A stretch of 64,000 bases of DNA, from assembly GCF_018326305.1 (NCBI RefSeq), contig NZ_AP023416.1:372001-436000 (forward strand). The letters are read 5' to 3'. A program made the position numbers and the translations under genes. The stretch is from Vescimonas fastidiosa (GTDB lineage Bacteria; Bacillota; Clostridia; Oscillospirales; Oscillospiraceae). Within the stretch, counting starts at the first letter, position 1, and every line of letters starts with the position of its first letter. Below the pieces are notes generated by a model. The model had not been told where the DNA came from. It saw nothing but the letters and a program-made list of their open reading frames with translations, and ran no database searches. Shown piece after piece: positions 8,141 to 16,198 of the stretch.

Positions 8141-8238
8141 TGTTTTCATGGAAGGCTGGAGAAAAGATGCGCGGCTCGGTAAGAATTAAATAGTTGAGCA
8201 GAAAAACTTCCGGGGCAGCCTGTCCGGCAGGAGAATGT

Positions 8239-8862
8239 TCATCCGGCGGCCCCCTTCTCCCGTCTCCAGGCCGGGACACCTACATATACGCCCCCGGGCT
8301 CCGTGGACTTCACCACCACGGCTCCGGCGCCGATGACGCAGCCCATGCCCACGGCGACATTGTTCTTTACCACCGCGCCAATGCCGATCTGCGCCAGGGC
8401 CCCCACCCGGACCGAGCCGCCCAGGGCCGCCCGGGGTGCCACCTGCGCGAAGTCCTCCAGCATATTGTCGTGCTCCACCACGGCCCCGGTGTTGACGATG
8501 CAGTGCCGGCCCACCCGGGCGCAGACATTCACCGCCGCCCCGGCCAGGACCACCGTACCCGCCCCCAGCTCCGCAAAGGGACTGATTTGGGCGGAGGGGT
8601 GAACGATCCGGGCCCAGGGCAGATCGTGCCCCATGGCCACCCGGCGGCGCAGGCGGTTATCGCCCAGGGCGATGACAAAGTCCGTTTCCCCGTCCCGCAG
8701 CGCCTCCGCCCGGTCCAGCGGCCCCGCAATGGGGAAGCCGATGCACCGGCCCGCGGCGCGGTCATCCAGGAACACGATGGTGCGGTAGCCCATTTTCAGC
8801 GCGGCATCGGCCACGGCTCTGCCATGACCGCCGGCGCCGAGGATCACAAGGCGCTTGTTCAT
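8239..8862 (-). CDS. PglD-like sugar O/N-acyltransferase (left-handed beta-helix)
   Basis: A 207-residue NeuD/PglD-family acyltransferase. An N-terminal nucleotide-sugar-binding fold (KRLVILGAGGHGRAVADAA) is followed by hexapeptide repeats from about residue 90 (IVHPSAQISPFAELGAGTVV... GSVRVGALAQIGIGAVV) and the acetyl-CoA-binding end VYVGVPAW. PglD acetylates UDP-4-amino sugars in the bacillosamine pathway; the exact substrate here is unknown. The ATG at 8862 lies inside the 3' end of the sugar-transferase gene in another frame (101-bp overlap). Third gene of the minus-strand glycan operon. Confidence 0.88.
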   Translation of the reverse strand: MNKRLVILGAGGHGRAVADAALKMGYRTIVFLDDRAAGRCIGFPIAGPLDRAEALRDGETDFVIALGDNRLRRRVAMGHDLPWARIVHPSAQISPFAELGAGTVVLAGAAVNVCARVGRHCIVNTGAVVEHDNMLEDFAQVAPRAALGGSVRVGALAQIGIGAVVKNNVAVGMGCVIGAGAVVVKSTEPGGVYVGVPAWRREKGAAG

Positions 8863-9502
8863 GCTCCGCTCTCGCCTCTTTCCCTCCCTTGAATTCCTCC
8901 GCCGTGGCACAGCCCGGGGCGGTGATGCCCTCCCGGTGCAGGACCATACGGACGGTTTTGAAAAGGATTCTCCAGTCTCCCCAAAAAGTAATGCGCTCCA
9001 CATAGCGCACATCATAGGAAAATTTTTCCTCCCAACCGATGGCGTTGCGTCCGCTGACCTGAGCCAAGCCCGTAAGCCCCGGACGCACCCACAGCCGCCG
9101 GGCCTGCCGGGGGCTGTACAGCGGCACATATTTCACATACAGCGGTCGGGGCCCGCACAGGGCGCAGCTGCCGCTTACCACATTCCACAGCGACGGCAGC
9201 TCGTCTAAGGAGGTGCTGCGCAGAAACCGGCCGAACCCGTCCAGCCGCTGCTCGTCCGGCAGCAGGACTCCGGCGGCGTCCCGCCGGTCGGACATGGTGC
9301 GGAACTTATACAGGGTGAAGCTCCGGCCGTCCTTTCCCGCCCGCTCCTGGCGAAACAGCACCGGCGCACCCAGGTGCAGCCGCACCGCCAGGGCCACCAG
9401 ACCCAGCACCGGGCTCAGTACCGCCAGGGCCACCAGAGCCAGCACCGTGTCCTGGGGCAGCTTGATATACTTCTCGTAAAAACCTCTCCTATGTGTATTC
9501 AT
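8762..9502 (-). CDS. Initiating sugar-1-phosphate transferase (PglC/bacterial sugar transferase family)
   Basis: Transfers a sugar phosphate from a UDP-sugar to undecaprenyl phosphate, starting a lipid-linked glycan. One N-terminal membrane segment (about residues 18-42) precedes the catalytic core with RQERAGKDGRSFTLYKFRTM, TSLDELPSLWNVVSG and the RPGLTGLAQVSGRN motif. The core ends around the EEFKGG segment, where close relatives usually stop, but this frame runs about 40 residues further through the start of the pglD-like gene with an arginine-rich, non-family tail. Either the ancestral stop was lost or the tail is a natural read-on. The 246-residue total compares with about 200 for the family. 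Start ATG at 9502. Confidence 0.9.
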   Translation of the reverse strand: MNTHRRGFYEKYIKLPQDTVLALVALAVLSPVLGLVALAVRLHLGAPVLFRQERAGKDGRSFTLYKFRTMSDRRDAAGVLLPDEQRLDGFGRFLRSTSLDELPSLWNVVSGSCALCGPRPLYVKYVPLYSPRQARRLWVRPGLTGLAQVSGRNAIGWEEKFSYDVRYVERITFWGDWRILFKTVRMVLHREGITAPGCATAEEFKGGKEARAEHEQAPCDPRRRRSWQSRGRCRAENGLPHHRVPG

Positions 9503-9621
9503 AACGGCCTCGAAGATCTGACAGATTTTTCCCGGCATACCCGTCGGGCCACAAGAGAAAAAGCCGGAGGACACGCTCTCGTCCCCGGCTCTTTCCATCG
9601 TTACGGCTGCTGCCGCTGGCT

Positions 9622-10281
9622 CTACCTCCCCTTATAGGCAGCACAGGCAGCGCTGCCCCTGAGCTCGGCAGCCAGCCCACTCATAACGACCCACGCACAC
9701 GAGAGCGCAGCGCCCAGCAGTCCCGCCAGGGCTGCATACTTGGCGCTGCTCGGAGCATAGCGCTCCTCCGGCACGGTGGCTCGATCCACCACATGCAGGG
9801 AGCAGCCCTCCGCAATGCCCGAGACATACCCCGGGAAAACCTCCGCCACCGCGTTGGCTATGGCCGCGGCCCGGGTCGGGTCTCTATCGGTCACATAGAC
9901 TCGAAACACCTCCGAGCCCTCCGCGGAGGCGGCGGTGACCCTTCGGTGCCACGACTTATAGCCGCCGTCCGGGTCTGAAAGCCGGGCCACCTCCTCGTAC
10001 AGGGTCCGGGAGTCCAGCAGGGCCGCACAGGTATCCACCAAACTTTTGGACGCGGCGAGGTCGGAGGCGGTGAGGGTTGCCGGCTCGGCGACGCCCGGGC
10101 CGCCACTGTTGCTGGCGTAAAGAAGAAGCTCGGCACGGTAGGTGGGGGGAATGAGAAAACGCGCCGTTAAAAATCCGCCCAACGCCAATAGGACCGTCAG
10201 ACAGATCACCACCGCCGCCTTGGGGCGGAGGTACTCTATGCACTTCCAAAAATCCAGTTTTATGGACTTTTTCTCATCCAT
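9622..10281 (-). CDS. Wzz/YveK-type polysaccharide chain-length or export regulator
   Basis: A 219-residue protein with two membrane helices (about 22-46 and 180-205) bracketing an extracytoplasmic domain. This is the Wzz topology found in Gram-positive CpsC/YveK proteins that control tyrosine kinase activity and polymer length. The N-terminal KLDFWKCIEYLRPKAA and the pre-TM2 VDRATVPEERYAPSS are family-like. It is the first gene of the three-gene glycan operon. No CpsD-type tyrosine kinase or CpsB phosphatase is next to it, so it may act alone or with distant partners. A possible hairpin (AGCCGG/CCGGCT) lies in the 119-bp gap to the next gene. Confidence 0.85.
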   Translation of the reverse strand: MDEKKSIKLDFWKCIEYLRPKAAVVICLTVLLALGGFLTARFLIPPTYRAELLLYASNSGGPGVAEPATLTASDLAASKSLVDTCAALLDSRTLYEEVARLSDPDGGYKSWHRRVTAASAEGSEVFRVYVTDRDPTRAAAIANAVAEVFPGYVSGIAEGCSLHVVDRATVPEERYAPSSAKYAALAGLLGAALSCAWVVMSGLAAELRGSAACAAYKGR

Positions 10282-10390
10282 AATGCAGATTCGTCCCCTT
10301 AAATCACAGGCAATGCCTTCGGCCCCAGCGGGCTGCGCCGGACAAGTGCCTGTCTCATTTTGCCGAATAAACGAAAGATTTTACGGTCTA

Positions 10391-10399
10391 ATTATAACA
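10391..10399 (-). promoter_or_regulatory. Extended -10 promoter of the glycan operon
   Basis: On the minus strand TGTTATAAT (TGn plus TATAAT), 110 bp before the Wzz-like start; no good -35 is visible. The rest of 10282-10682 is A+T-rich and holds no gene; it contains one short GC hairpin (CCCCTGTTGCACAGGGG, about 10567-10583). Confidence 0.5.
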
Positions 10400-10682
10400 T
10401 ATAAGAATAAGTTTACCAGCATTTCCTATATACCTGTTTGTAGATTTTTGTTGCGCTTTTTCGGCAATATACCGAAAAATAAGGGGGATTTATGTGGAAT
10501 CAATCGTAATTTTTGCAATTCTCCTATTATCGAAATATACGGAAATTTAACACCGGCTAAAAATCTGCCCCTGTTGCACAGGGGCGGACAGTGTAAGGGA
10601 AAAGGTGAATTTGTATAACCTCCTCTTTATTTTTGCAACCATTGTAGCAGGAGAATTAGCAGAAAGCGAATGTGCGGATAGT

Positions 10683-10724
10683 AAAAAAGCGCCGTCTCGG
10701 GATCACTTCCAAGACGGCGTTTTT
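10683..10724 (-). terminator. Bidirectional terminator downstream of tRNA-Ala
   Basis: Eight-bp stem CGCCGTCT / AGACGGCG with a 14-base loop, flanked by AAAAAA on the left and TTTTT on the right, so it can terminate in both directions. It ends the tRNA transcript on the minus strand. Confidence 0.75.
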
Positions 10725-10797
10725 CTGTTGCGGATCAGAGCGAACATTTCACGGCGAAACCACCGCTGAAGAAATAGGTGTTCGTCCGAACCTTGTT

Positions 10798-10873
10798 TGG
10801 TGGACCTGAAGGGATTCGAACCCTCGACCTCTCGGATGCGAACCGAACGCTCTCCCAGCTGAGCTACAAGCCC
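10798..10873 (-). tRNA. tRNA-Ala (anticodon CGC)
   Basis: 76 nt on the minus strand, from GGGCTTGTAGCTCAG to an encoded CCA. The anticodon arm is TTCGG-TTCGCAT-CCGAG, giving anticodon CGC (decodes GCG). The acceptor stem has the G3-U70 pair that identifies alanine tRNAs, and the T-arm GAGGGTTCGAATCCCTTC is regular. It lies 76 bp after ileS but has its own promoter. The CGC isoacceptor fits a high-G+C genome that uses GCG codons. Confidence 0.95.
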
Positions 10874-10881
10874 GGATATGG

Positions 10882-10915
10882 AAAAATGGGGTGGAACAAA
10901 CTCGTTCCACCCCAT
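10882..10915 (-). terminator. ileS terminator hairpin
   Basis: Minus-strand stem ATGGGGTGGAAC / GTTCCACCCCAT (12 bp, six-base loop) followed by TTTTCC. It ends ileS transcripts and overlaps the start region of the tRNA promoter. Confidence 0.75.
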
Positions 10916-10916
10916 C

Positions 10917-10944
10917 ATTATACACACTTTTGCGGGAAATGCAA
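10917..10944 (-). promoter_or_regulatory. Promoter of tRNA-Ala
   Basis: Minus strand: TTGCAT (10939-10944) and TATAAT (10917-10922), 16-bp spacing. The -35 box begins six bases after the ileS stop codon. Predicted start near 10910, inside the first arm of the ileS terminator, so tRNA transcripts would not form that hairpin. Confidence 0.75.
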
Positions 10945-10949
10945 GTGTT

Positions 10950-13718
10950 TTATTCCACTTTCGGCAGCTTTGCCATCACGGCGGCGCAGCGGGGGCACAG
11001 GGCCTCGTGCTCGCCCACGGCCTTTACGCTGTGCAGCACCTTCCAGCAGCGTCCGCACTTGGCGCCCTGGGCGGCCTCCACAGCCACCTTCACCTGGTCG
11101 CCTACGGTCAGTCTCACCTGGGACACGATGAACAGGTCTGCCACCTCGTCCGCATCCATCTCCACCAGGAAAGCGTCCTCCTCCGGTACGGTCAGATCCA
11201 CGGCGGCCTCCAGGCTCTTGCCGATGACCTTGTCCGCCCGGGCCTGCTCCAGCGCGCCGTTCACGGCACTGCGCAGGGCGGCAATGCGGCCCCATTTGGC
11301 CATTTCCTCCTCGGACAGGGCGTACTCCGTGTAGGGCTGCACCATCTCGTTAAAGAGGACATTGCGCCCGTCGTCCTCGGCCCGGTGGGGCATGGCCAGC
11401 CACACCTCGTCGCAGGTGAAGGCCAGGATAGGCGCGAACATCCGGGTCAGGGCGTCCAGAATGAGGTACAGAGCAGTCTGTGCGCTGCGGCGCTCCGGGC
11501 CATCCGCCTCGTCGCAGTACAGCCGGTCCTTGAGGATGTCAAAGTAGAAGCTGCTCAGGTCCACCACGCAGAAGTCGTTGATGGCGTGGGATACAGAGTG
11601 GAACTCGTAATTGTCGTACCAGCCAAAGACCTTGCCGATAAGGTTGTTAAGCCTTGTCACGGCCCACTTATCCAGGGGCAGCATGTCCTCGGGCTTTACC
11701 AGGTCGTTGGGATCGAAATTCACCAGGTTATCCAGGCAGAACTTGCAGGTGTTGCGGAACTTCAGGTAATTCTGGGAGAGCTGCTTGAAAATCTCGTCCG
11801 AGCAGCGCACATCCACATGGTAGTCCGAGGAGCCCGCCCACAGGCGCAGCAGGTCCGCGCCGTACTTGTCGAAAATCTCCGCCGGATCCATGCCATTGCC
11901 CAGGGACTTGTGCATGGCCTTGCCCTCGCCGTCCACGGTCCAGCCGTGAGTCACGCACTCCTTGAAGGGTGCGCCCCGGCCCAGAGCGCCTACGGCCACC
12001 AGCAGGGAGGACTGGAACCAGCCGCGATACTGGTCCAAACCCTCGATGTACATGGTGGAGGGCCAGAAGCCCTGGTCCCGCTCCATAGCGGCGAAGTGGG
12101 TGGAGCCGGAGTCGAACCAGCCGTCCAGGGTGTCCGTCTCTTTTTCAAAGCCGGCCTGCTTGCCGCAGTGGGGGCAGGTGAAGCCGCTGGGCAGGATGTC
12201 CTCTGCCTCCATGTCAAACCAGGCGTTGGAGCCTTTCTTTTCAAACAGGGACGCCACAGCCTCGATGCTCTCCTCGGTGCAGATGGGCTTGCCGCAGTCC
12301 TTGCAGTAGAACACGGGGATGGGCAGGCCCCACCGACGCTGGCGGCTGATGCACCAGTCGGTGCGCTCCAGGATCATAGAGCGCATACGGTCCTTGCCCC
12401 AGCCGGGCACCCACCGCACATCCTCGCAGGCGGCAATGGCCTCGTCCTTAAAGGAATCCACCGAGCAGAACCACTGGGGCGTGGCCCGGAAGATGATGGG
12501 ATTCTTGCAGCGCCAGCAGTGGGGATAGCTGTGTACGATATCCTCGCTGGCAAAGAGGGAGCCGGCCTTCTTCATGTCCTCCAGGATGACGGGATTCGAC
12601 TCGTCGGTCCCCATTCCGGCATACTTGCCTGCGTAGTCGGTGTGGTGGCCCTGGTCATCCACGGGTACCACCATCTCCATGCCGTAGCGCTTGCAGGTCT
12701 CATAGTCGTCGGCGCCGAAGCCGGGGGCGGTATGGACGCAGCCGGTACCGCTGTCCATGGTTACATAGTCCGCCAGAACCAGGCGGCTGGTCTTGGGCAG
12801 GAAGGGATGGCTGGCCAGCATATTTTCATAGAAGGAGCCGGGATGGGTCTCCACGATCTCATAGCTGTCAAAGCCGCCGATCTTCATGACCTTCTCCACC
12901 AGGGCCTCGGCCATGATGTACATTTCCCCGTTGGGGGCCTTCACCACGGCGTAGCTCTCAGCGGGATGCAGGGCGATGGCCAGGTTTCCGGGCAGGGTCC
13001 AGATGGTGGTGGTCCAGATGACGAAGGAGAGCTTGCTCTTGTCCAGATGGCCCAGCTTGCCCAGGTCGTCATTCATGGGGAACTTCACATACACCGTGGT
13101 GCAGGGGTCATCCTGATACTCGATTTCAGCCTCTGCCAGAGCCGTTTCGTCGTGGGGGCACCAGTACACGGGCTTGAGACCCTTGTAGATGTGGCCGTTG
13201 CGATACATCTTGCCGAACACCCGGACCTCCTGGGCCTCAAAGCTCGGGTCCATGGTCTTGTAGGGATGCTCCCAGTCACCCACCACGCCCATGCGCTTGA
13301 AGCCCTCCCGCTGCACATCAATGTAGTGGTCGGCAAACTCATGGCAGGCGGTGCGGAAATCCGCCACGCTCATAGCCTTGTGGTTGAGCTTGTTCTGCTT
13401 GATGATGGCGCTTTCGATGGGCATGCCGTGGTTGTCCCAGCCGGGGATATAGGGGGTGTAGTAGCCCCGCATGGCGTACATACGGGTAATGAAGTCCTTC
13501 AGGGACTTATTCAGGGCGTGACCCATGTGCAGGGCGCCGTTGGAGAAGGGAGGGCCGTCGTGCAGGTTAAAGAGGGGCTTGCCCTCATTCTTTTTCAGCA
13601 GTTCATTGTAAAGGTCCAGTTCCTCCCAGTGCTTGAGCATTTCCGGCTCCCGCTTGGGCAGCCCCGCCCGCATGGGAAAGCCGCTTTTGCTCATGTTCAG
13701 TGTGCTTTTGTACTCCAT
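10950..13718 (-). CDS. ileS: Isoleucyl-tRNA synthetase
   Basis: A 922-residue class I aminoacyl-tRNA synthetase that charges tRNA-Ile. Visible are the HMGH form of the HIGH motif (H64-H67), the Trp-rich editing-domain region, and a C-terminal zinc finger with CGRC and CPRC pairs near residues 885-915. The KMSKS loop reads KAMHKS near residue 600, so the first K-M-S of the consensus is altered. The final K-S-L-G-N is kept, so it is probably active. The bacterial (type 1, mupirocin-sensitive-like) architecture is inferred from the zinc finger. Start at ATG 13718 after GGAGG. Expression is controlled by the upstream T-box; the leader between T-box and start carries an inserted repeat array. Confidence 0.97.
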   Translation of the reverse strand: MEYKSTLNMSKSGFPMRAGLPKREPEMLKHWEELDLYNELLKKNEGKPLFNLHDGPPFSNGALHMGHALNKSLKDFITRMYAMRGYYTPYIPGWDNHGMPIESAIIKQNKLNHKAMSVADFRTACHEFADHYIDVQREGFKRMGVVGDWEHPYKTMDPSFEAQEVRVFGKMYRNGHIYKGLKPVYWCPHDETALAEAEIEYQDDPCTTVYVKFPMNDDLGKLGHLDKSKLSFVIWTTTIWTLPGNLAIALHPAESYAVVKAPNGEMYIMAEALVEKVMKIGGFDSYEIVETHPGSFYENMLASHPFLPKTSRLVLADYVTMDSGTGCVHTAPGFGADDYETCKRYGMEMVVPVDDQGHHTDYAGKYAGMGTDESNPVILEDMKKAGSLFASEDIVHSYPHCWRCKNPIIFRATPQWFCSVDSFKDEAIAACEDVRWVPGWGKDRMRSMILERTDWCISRQRRWGLPIPVFYCKDCGKPICTEESIEAVASLFEKKGSNAWFDMEAEDILPSGFTCPHCGKQAGFEKETDTLDGWFDSGSTHFAAMERDQGFWPSTMYIEGLDQYRGWFQSSLLVAVGALGRGAPFKECVTHGWTVDGEGKAMHKSLGNGMDPAEIFDKYGADLLRLWAGSSDYHVDVRCSDEIFKQLSQNYLKFRNTCKFCLDNLVNFDPNDLVKPEDMLPLDKWAVTRLNNLIGKVFGWYDNYEFHSVSHAINDFCVVDLSSFYFDILKDRLYCDEADGPERRSAQTALYLILDALTRMFAPILAFTCDEVWLAMPHRAEDDGRNVLFNEMVQPYTEYALSEEEMAKWGRIAALRSAVNGALEQARADKVIGKSLEAAVDLTVPEEDAFLVEMDADEVADLFIVSQVRLTVGDQVKVAVEAAQGAKCGRCWKVLHSVKAVGEHEALCPRCAAVMAKLPKVE

Positions 13719-13773
13719 GATGTACCTCCATATATGTGTATTGAAAAAACAAAATTAAAAACGAATTAATGAA

Positions 13774-14090
13774 TGTCATTGCGAGGCCAGTTCGCAAACT
13801 GGCCGTGGCAATCCGTAACCCTCGTCCCCTCGGCCCCCTTGCCTAAAGGGGGCTGGCACGGCGAAGCCGTGACTGGGGGATTCTTTTCTCCCTCGCACCC
13901 CGGCAGGGCACACGGGCCCTGCCCTACAAGGCGTTGCGTTATCGGGCCCGGGCGGACAGGGTCGTCCGCCCCTACAAAATCGTATCGGTAAACGGCGCGT
14001 AGGGGCCGATGCCTACATCGGCCCGCCTCACTGCACTTCTTGTAACCTGTCATTGCGAGGCCGGTGCGCACACCGGCTGTGGCAATCCGT
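13774..14090. repeat. Family C palindrome array inside the ileS leader
   Basis: About 320 bp of modular palindromes: a TGTCATTGCGAGGC...GGCAATCCG unit at each end (13774-13816 and 14048-14090), an AATCCCCCAGTCACGG-type unit, a GGCAGGGCACACGGGCCC unit, a GGGCGGACAGGGTCGTCC unit and a GGGCCGATGCCTACATCGG unit. It separates the T-box terminator from the ileS start by about 400 bp, so every ileS mRNA should carry this highly structured segment. Confidence 0.85.
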
Positions 14091-14126
14091 CCCACCGTCC
14101 TTGTCGGGAGCTGTTTTTTCGCCAGT

Positions 14127-14413
14127 AAAAAAATCGCCTTTGTCTCCTCTAAGAGACAAAGGCGAAAAATAAACCTCTGCGGTACCACTCTTGTTGCCGC
14201 CCCAAGGCGGCCACTCCGTCCCACCATCCGTGGGCGAGGGTTGATAACGGCCCTCCGCCGTCCGTGCTTACTTAGGGCTTTCTCCTGTTCAGCCGGAAGC
14301 TCCGGGGTGATATTCGCCGCAGACCCGGTCTCCGCCTCACACCAAACCGGCGGATCTCTTGGCACCGATAGCCTGGGGTTACTGATCCCCATCCTTGCAT
14401 TTGCGCTGTATTG
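14127..14413 (-). ncRNA. T-box riboswitch, isoleucine-specific (ileS leader)
   Basis: Minus-strand leader with all T-box parts: stem I with AGAGA and GGTTTGGTGTGAGGC distal elements, a specifier-loop strand GAATATCACC giving codon AUC (Ile), the conserved antiterminator/T-box segment AGAGTGGTACCGC (about 14179-14191) and a terminator stem TCGCCTTTGTCTC/GAGACAAAGGCGA followed by seven T (14127-14165). Uncharged tRNA-Ile pairs with the specifier and the T-box bulge, stabilises the antiterminator and lets transcription reach ileS. Identification is by eye; a covariance-model search would confirm it. Confidence 0.93.
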
Positions 14414-14419
14414 CTTGTC

Positions 14420-14447
14420 ATTTTACCACAAAAGTCGCTTTTGTCAA
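14420..14447 (-). promoter_or_regulatory. Promoter of the ileS T-box transcript
   Basis: Minus strand TTGACA (14442-14447) and TAAAAT (14420-14425), 16-bp spacing. The -35 box starts nine bases after the stop of the upstream membrane-protein gene. Confidence 0.8.
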
Positions 14448-14455
14448 CAGGAAAA

Positions 14456-14914
14456 TTACACAATTCCGAAATAGGTCAAAAGCCCCAGCAGTCCCATGCC
14501 GCCGTAGATCACCGCCATAATGGCCAGCAGCACCGTAATCACAGAGTATAGCTTCCCGTCCTTTTTGCTATTGCGGAACCGCCTTGTGTAAAACAGCGCC
14601 GCGCAGGCCAGACCCAGCAGGAGCGAGGTCAGATAGTTCATAAACAGGCTTTCCTTATACACCGTCATGCGCAGGATCAGCGCCGCCAGCAGCACGCCGA
14701 ACAGCACGCCCAGGGTGATCTTCAGCCACAGGGGCAGCTTGACCTTTTCGGTTGCCTGGCTTTTCAGGGCAGCCTTTTCCTTTTGGTAGTCTCCGCCGCC
14801 GTAGTTGGAGTTGTTTTTCTTGTGATGTACGTTTTTGTTGGGATTTCCCTTGGCCTTGCGTATGGCCTCCTGTTGGCTGCGGTAAGGGTCGTAGGGGGTG
14901 CTGTTCTTTGCCAT
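14456..14914 (-). CDS. Small membrane protein of unknown function
   Basis: A 152-residue protein: a hydrophilic N-terminal half rich in Lys, Asn and Gln (residues 1-60) followed by three or four hydrophobic segments (about 63-83, 90-108 and 122-150). I do not recognise a named family. It has the look of the short, uncharacterised membrane proteins found beside cinA in related clostridia. It starts 21 bp after cinA and is therefore probably the last gene of the comM-thiI-cinA run. The very hydrophilic N-terminal tail is likely cytoplasmic. Function unknown. Confidence 0.7.
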   Translation of the reverse strand: MAKNSTPYDPYRSQQEAIRKAKGNPNKNVHHKKNNSNYGGGDYQKEKAALKSQATEKVKLPLWLKITLGVLFGVLLAALILRMTVYKESLFMNYLTSLLLGLACAALFYTRRFRNSKKDGKLYSVITVLLAIMAVIYGGMGLLGLLTYFGIV

Positions 14915-14935
14915 GGTTCCGTTTTCTCCTTTTAT

Positions 14936-16186
14936 TTATGGATTTATCTTCTGCAAATATTTGTTCAGCAGGGCAAAGGCATAGTCCGCCGCCTGCTGGC
15001 GTATGCTTTTCCGGTCGCCCTTGAGAAAAAGCTGCGTCACCTGCGTGCCGCCCGCTTTCGCAAGGCCGATGTAAACGGTGCCCACGGGGTTGCCCCGGTC
15101 GTCGCCGTCAGGCCCCGCCAGCCCCGTCACCGACAGGGCGAGGTTGCTGCCCGTGATGCGCCGCGCGCCCTCCGCCATGGCTTTCGCCACCGGCTCGGAC
15201 ACGGCGCCGTACTGCTGTAAAAGCGCCTCCGGCACGCCCAAGACTCCGTGCTTCACGCCGTTGGTGTAGCTCACCACGCCGCCCAAAAAGGCCGCTGAAG
15301 CGCCGGGCACGTCCGTCAGCCGCTTGGCGATAAGCCCGCCGGTACAGCTCTCGGCGGCGGAAACCGTCAGTCCCCGCCTTGTCAGCGCCTGCACGGCGTG
15401 CTGCTCGGGACTGCCCATGTCCACGCCGTACACGTGCGCTCCCAGCCTCTGCCGCACCGCCTGCATGAGCGGCGCCAGCAGGCGTTCGCAGTCCGCCTCC
15501 GTAGCCGCCTTTGCGGTGAGCCGCAGCTGCACCTCCGCTCCCTTGGCATAGGGCGCCAGCGAGGGATTCACAGCGCCATTCATCAGGTCGCCCAGCTCCT
15601 CCTGCACCTTCGGCTCCGTCAGCCCGAACACGTGCAGCGTGTGGGACAAAATCATGCTCTCCTGCCGCGCCTGCAGATAGGGGAGCAGGGCGTGGTCGGT
15701 GAGATAGCGGCACTCGTGGGGCACTCCCGGCAGCATGGCCACCGTCACGCCGTCCGCCGTGAAAACGCAGCCCGGGGCGGTGCCCACCGGATTGTGCAGC
15801 ACCGTGCAGCCCTTGGGCAGATACGCCTGCCGACGGTTGCAGTCCGGCATTTCCCGCCGGAAAACGTTTTTGAAATAGCCGGAAATTTCCTCCATGACAT
15901 CCTCGTGAAATTCCGTCGCCACGCCGAAGGCGGCGCAGACGGTGTCCTTCGTCAGGTCGTCATAGGTCGGCCCCAGCCCGCCGATGAAAATGAGCAGGTC
16001 GCAGCGTTGGCGGGCAATGTCCGTCACCTGCCGCAGCCGCTCCGGATTGTCGCCCACCACCGTGTGGTACAGCACGTCCACCCCCACGGCGGCCAGCTTT
16101 TGCGACACATACTGGGCGTCGGTGTTGGCTACGTTGCCCAGCAGCAGCTCCGAGCCTACGGCAATGATCTCGGCATGATGAAACAT
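14936..16186 (-). CDS. cinA: CinA-family protein (competence/damage-inducible, NMN amidase domain)
   Basis: A 416-residue protein with the two usual domains: an N-terminal MoCF-biosynthesis-like domain (AEIIAVGSELLLGNVANTDAQ, GGLGPTYDDLTKD), linked to pyridine-nucleotide pyrophosphatase activity in some members, and a C-terminal CinA domain (SAAESCTGGLIAKRLTDVPGAS, GLAGPDGDDRGNPVGTVYIG) that deamidates nicotinamide mononucleotide. Length and order are normal. In Gram-positives cinA is often near recA; here it lies 12 bp after thiI and downstream of comM. GGAGAGATCACT before the ATG is the ribosome-binding site. Confidence 0.93.
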   Translation of the reverse strand: MFHHAEIIAVGSELLLGNVANTDAQYVSQKLAAVGVDVLYHTVVGDNPERLRQVTDIARQRCDLLIFIGGLGPTYDDLTKDTVCAAFGVATEFHEDVMEEISGYFKNVFRREMPDCNRRQAYLPKGCTVLHNPVGTAPGCVFTADGVTVAMLPGVPHECRYLTDHALLPYLQARQESMILSHTLHVFGLTEPKVQEELGDLMNGAVNPSLAPYAKGAEVQLRLTAKAATEADCERLLAPLMQAVRQRLGAHVYGVDMGSPEQHAVQALTRRGLTVSAAESCTGGLIAKRLTDVPGASAAFLGGVVSYTNGVKHGVLGVPEALLQQYGAVSEPVAKAMAEGARRITGSNLALSVTGLAGPDGDDRGNPVGTVYIGLAKAGGTQVTQLFLKGDRKSIRQQAADYAFALLNKYLQKINP

Positions 16187-16198
16187 AGTGATCTCTCC

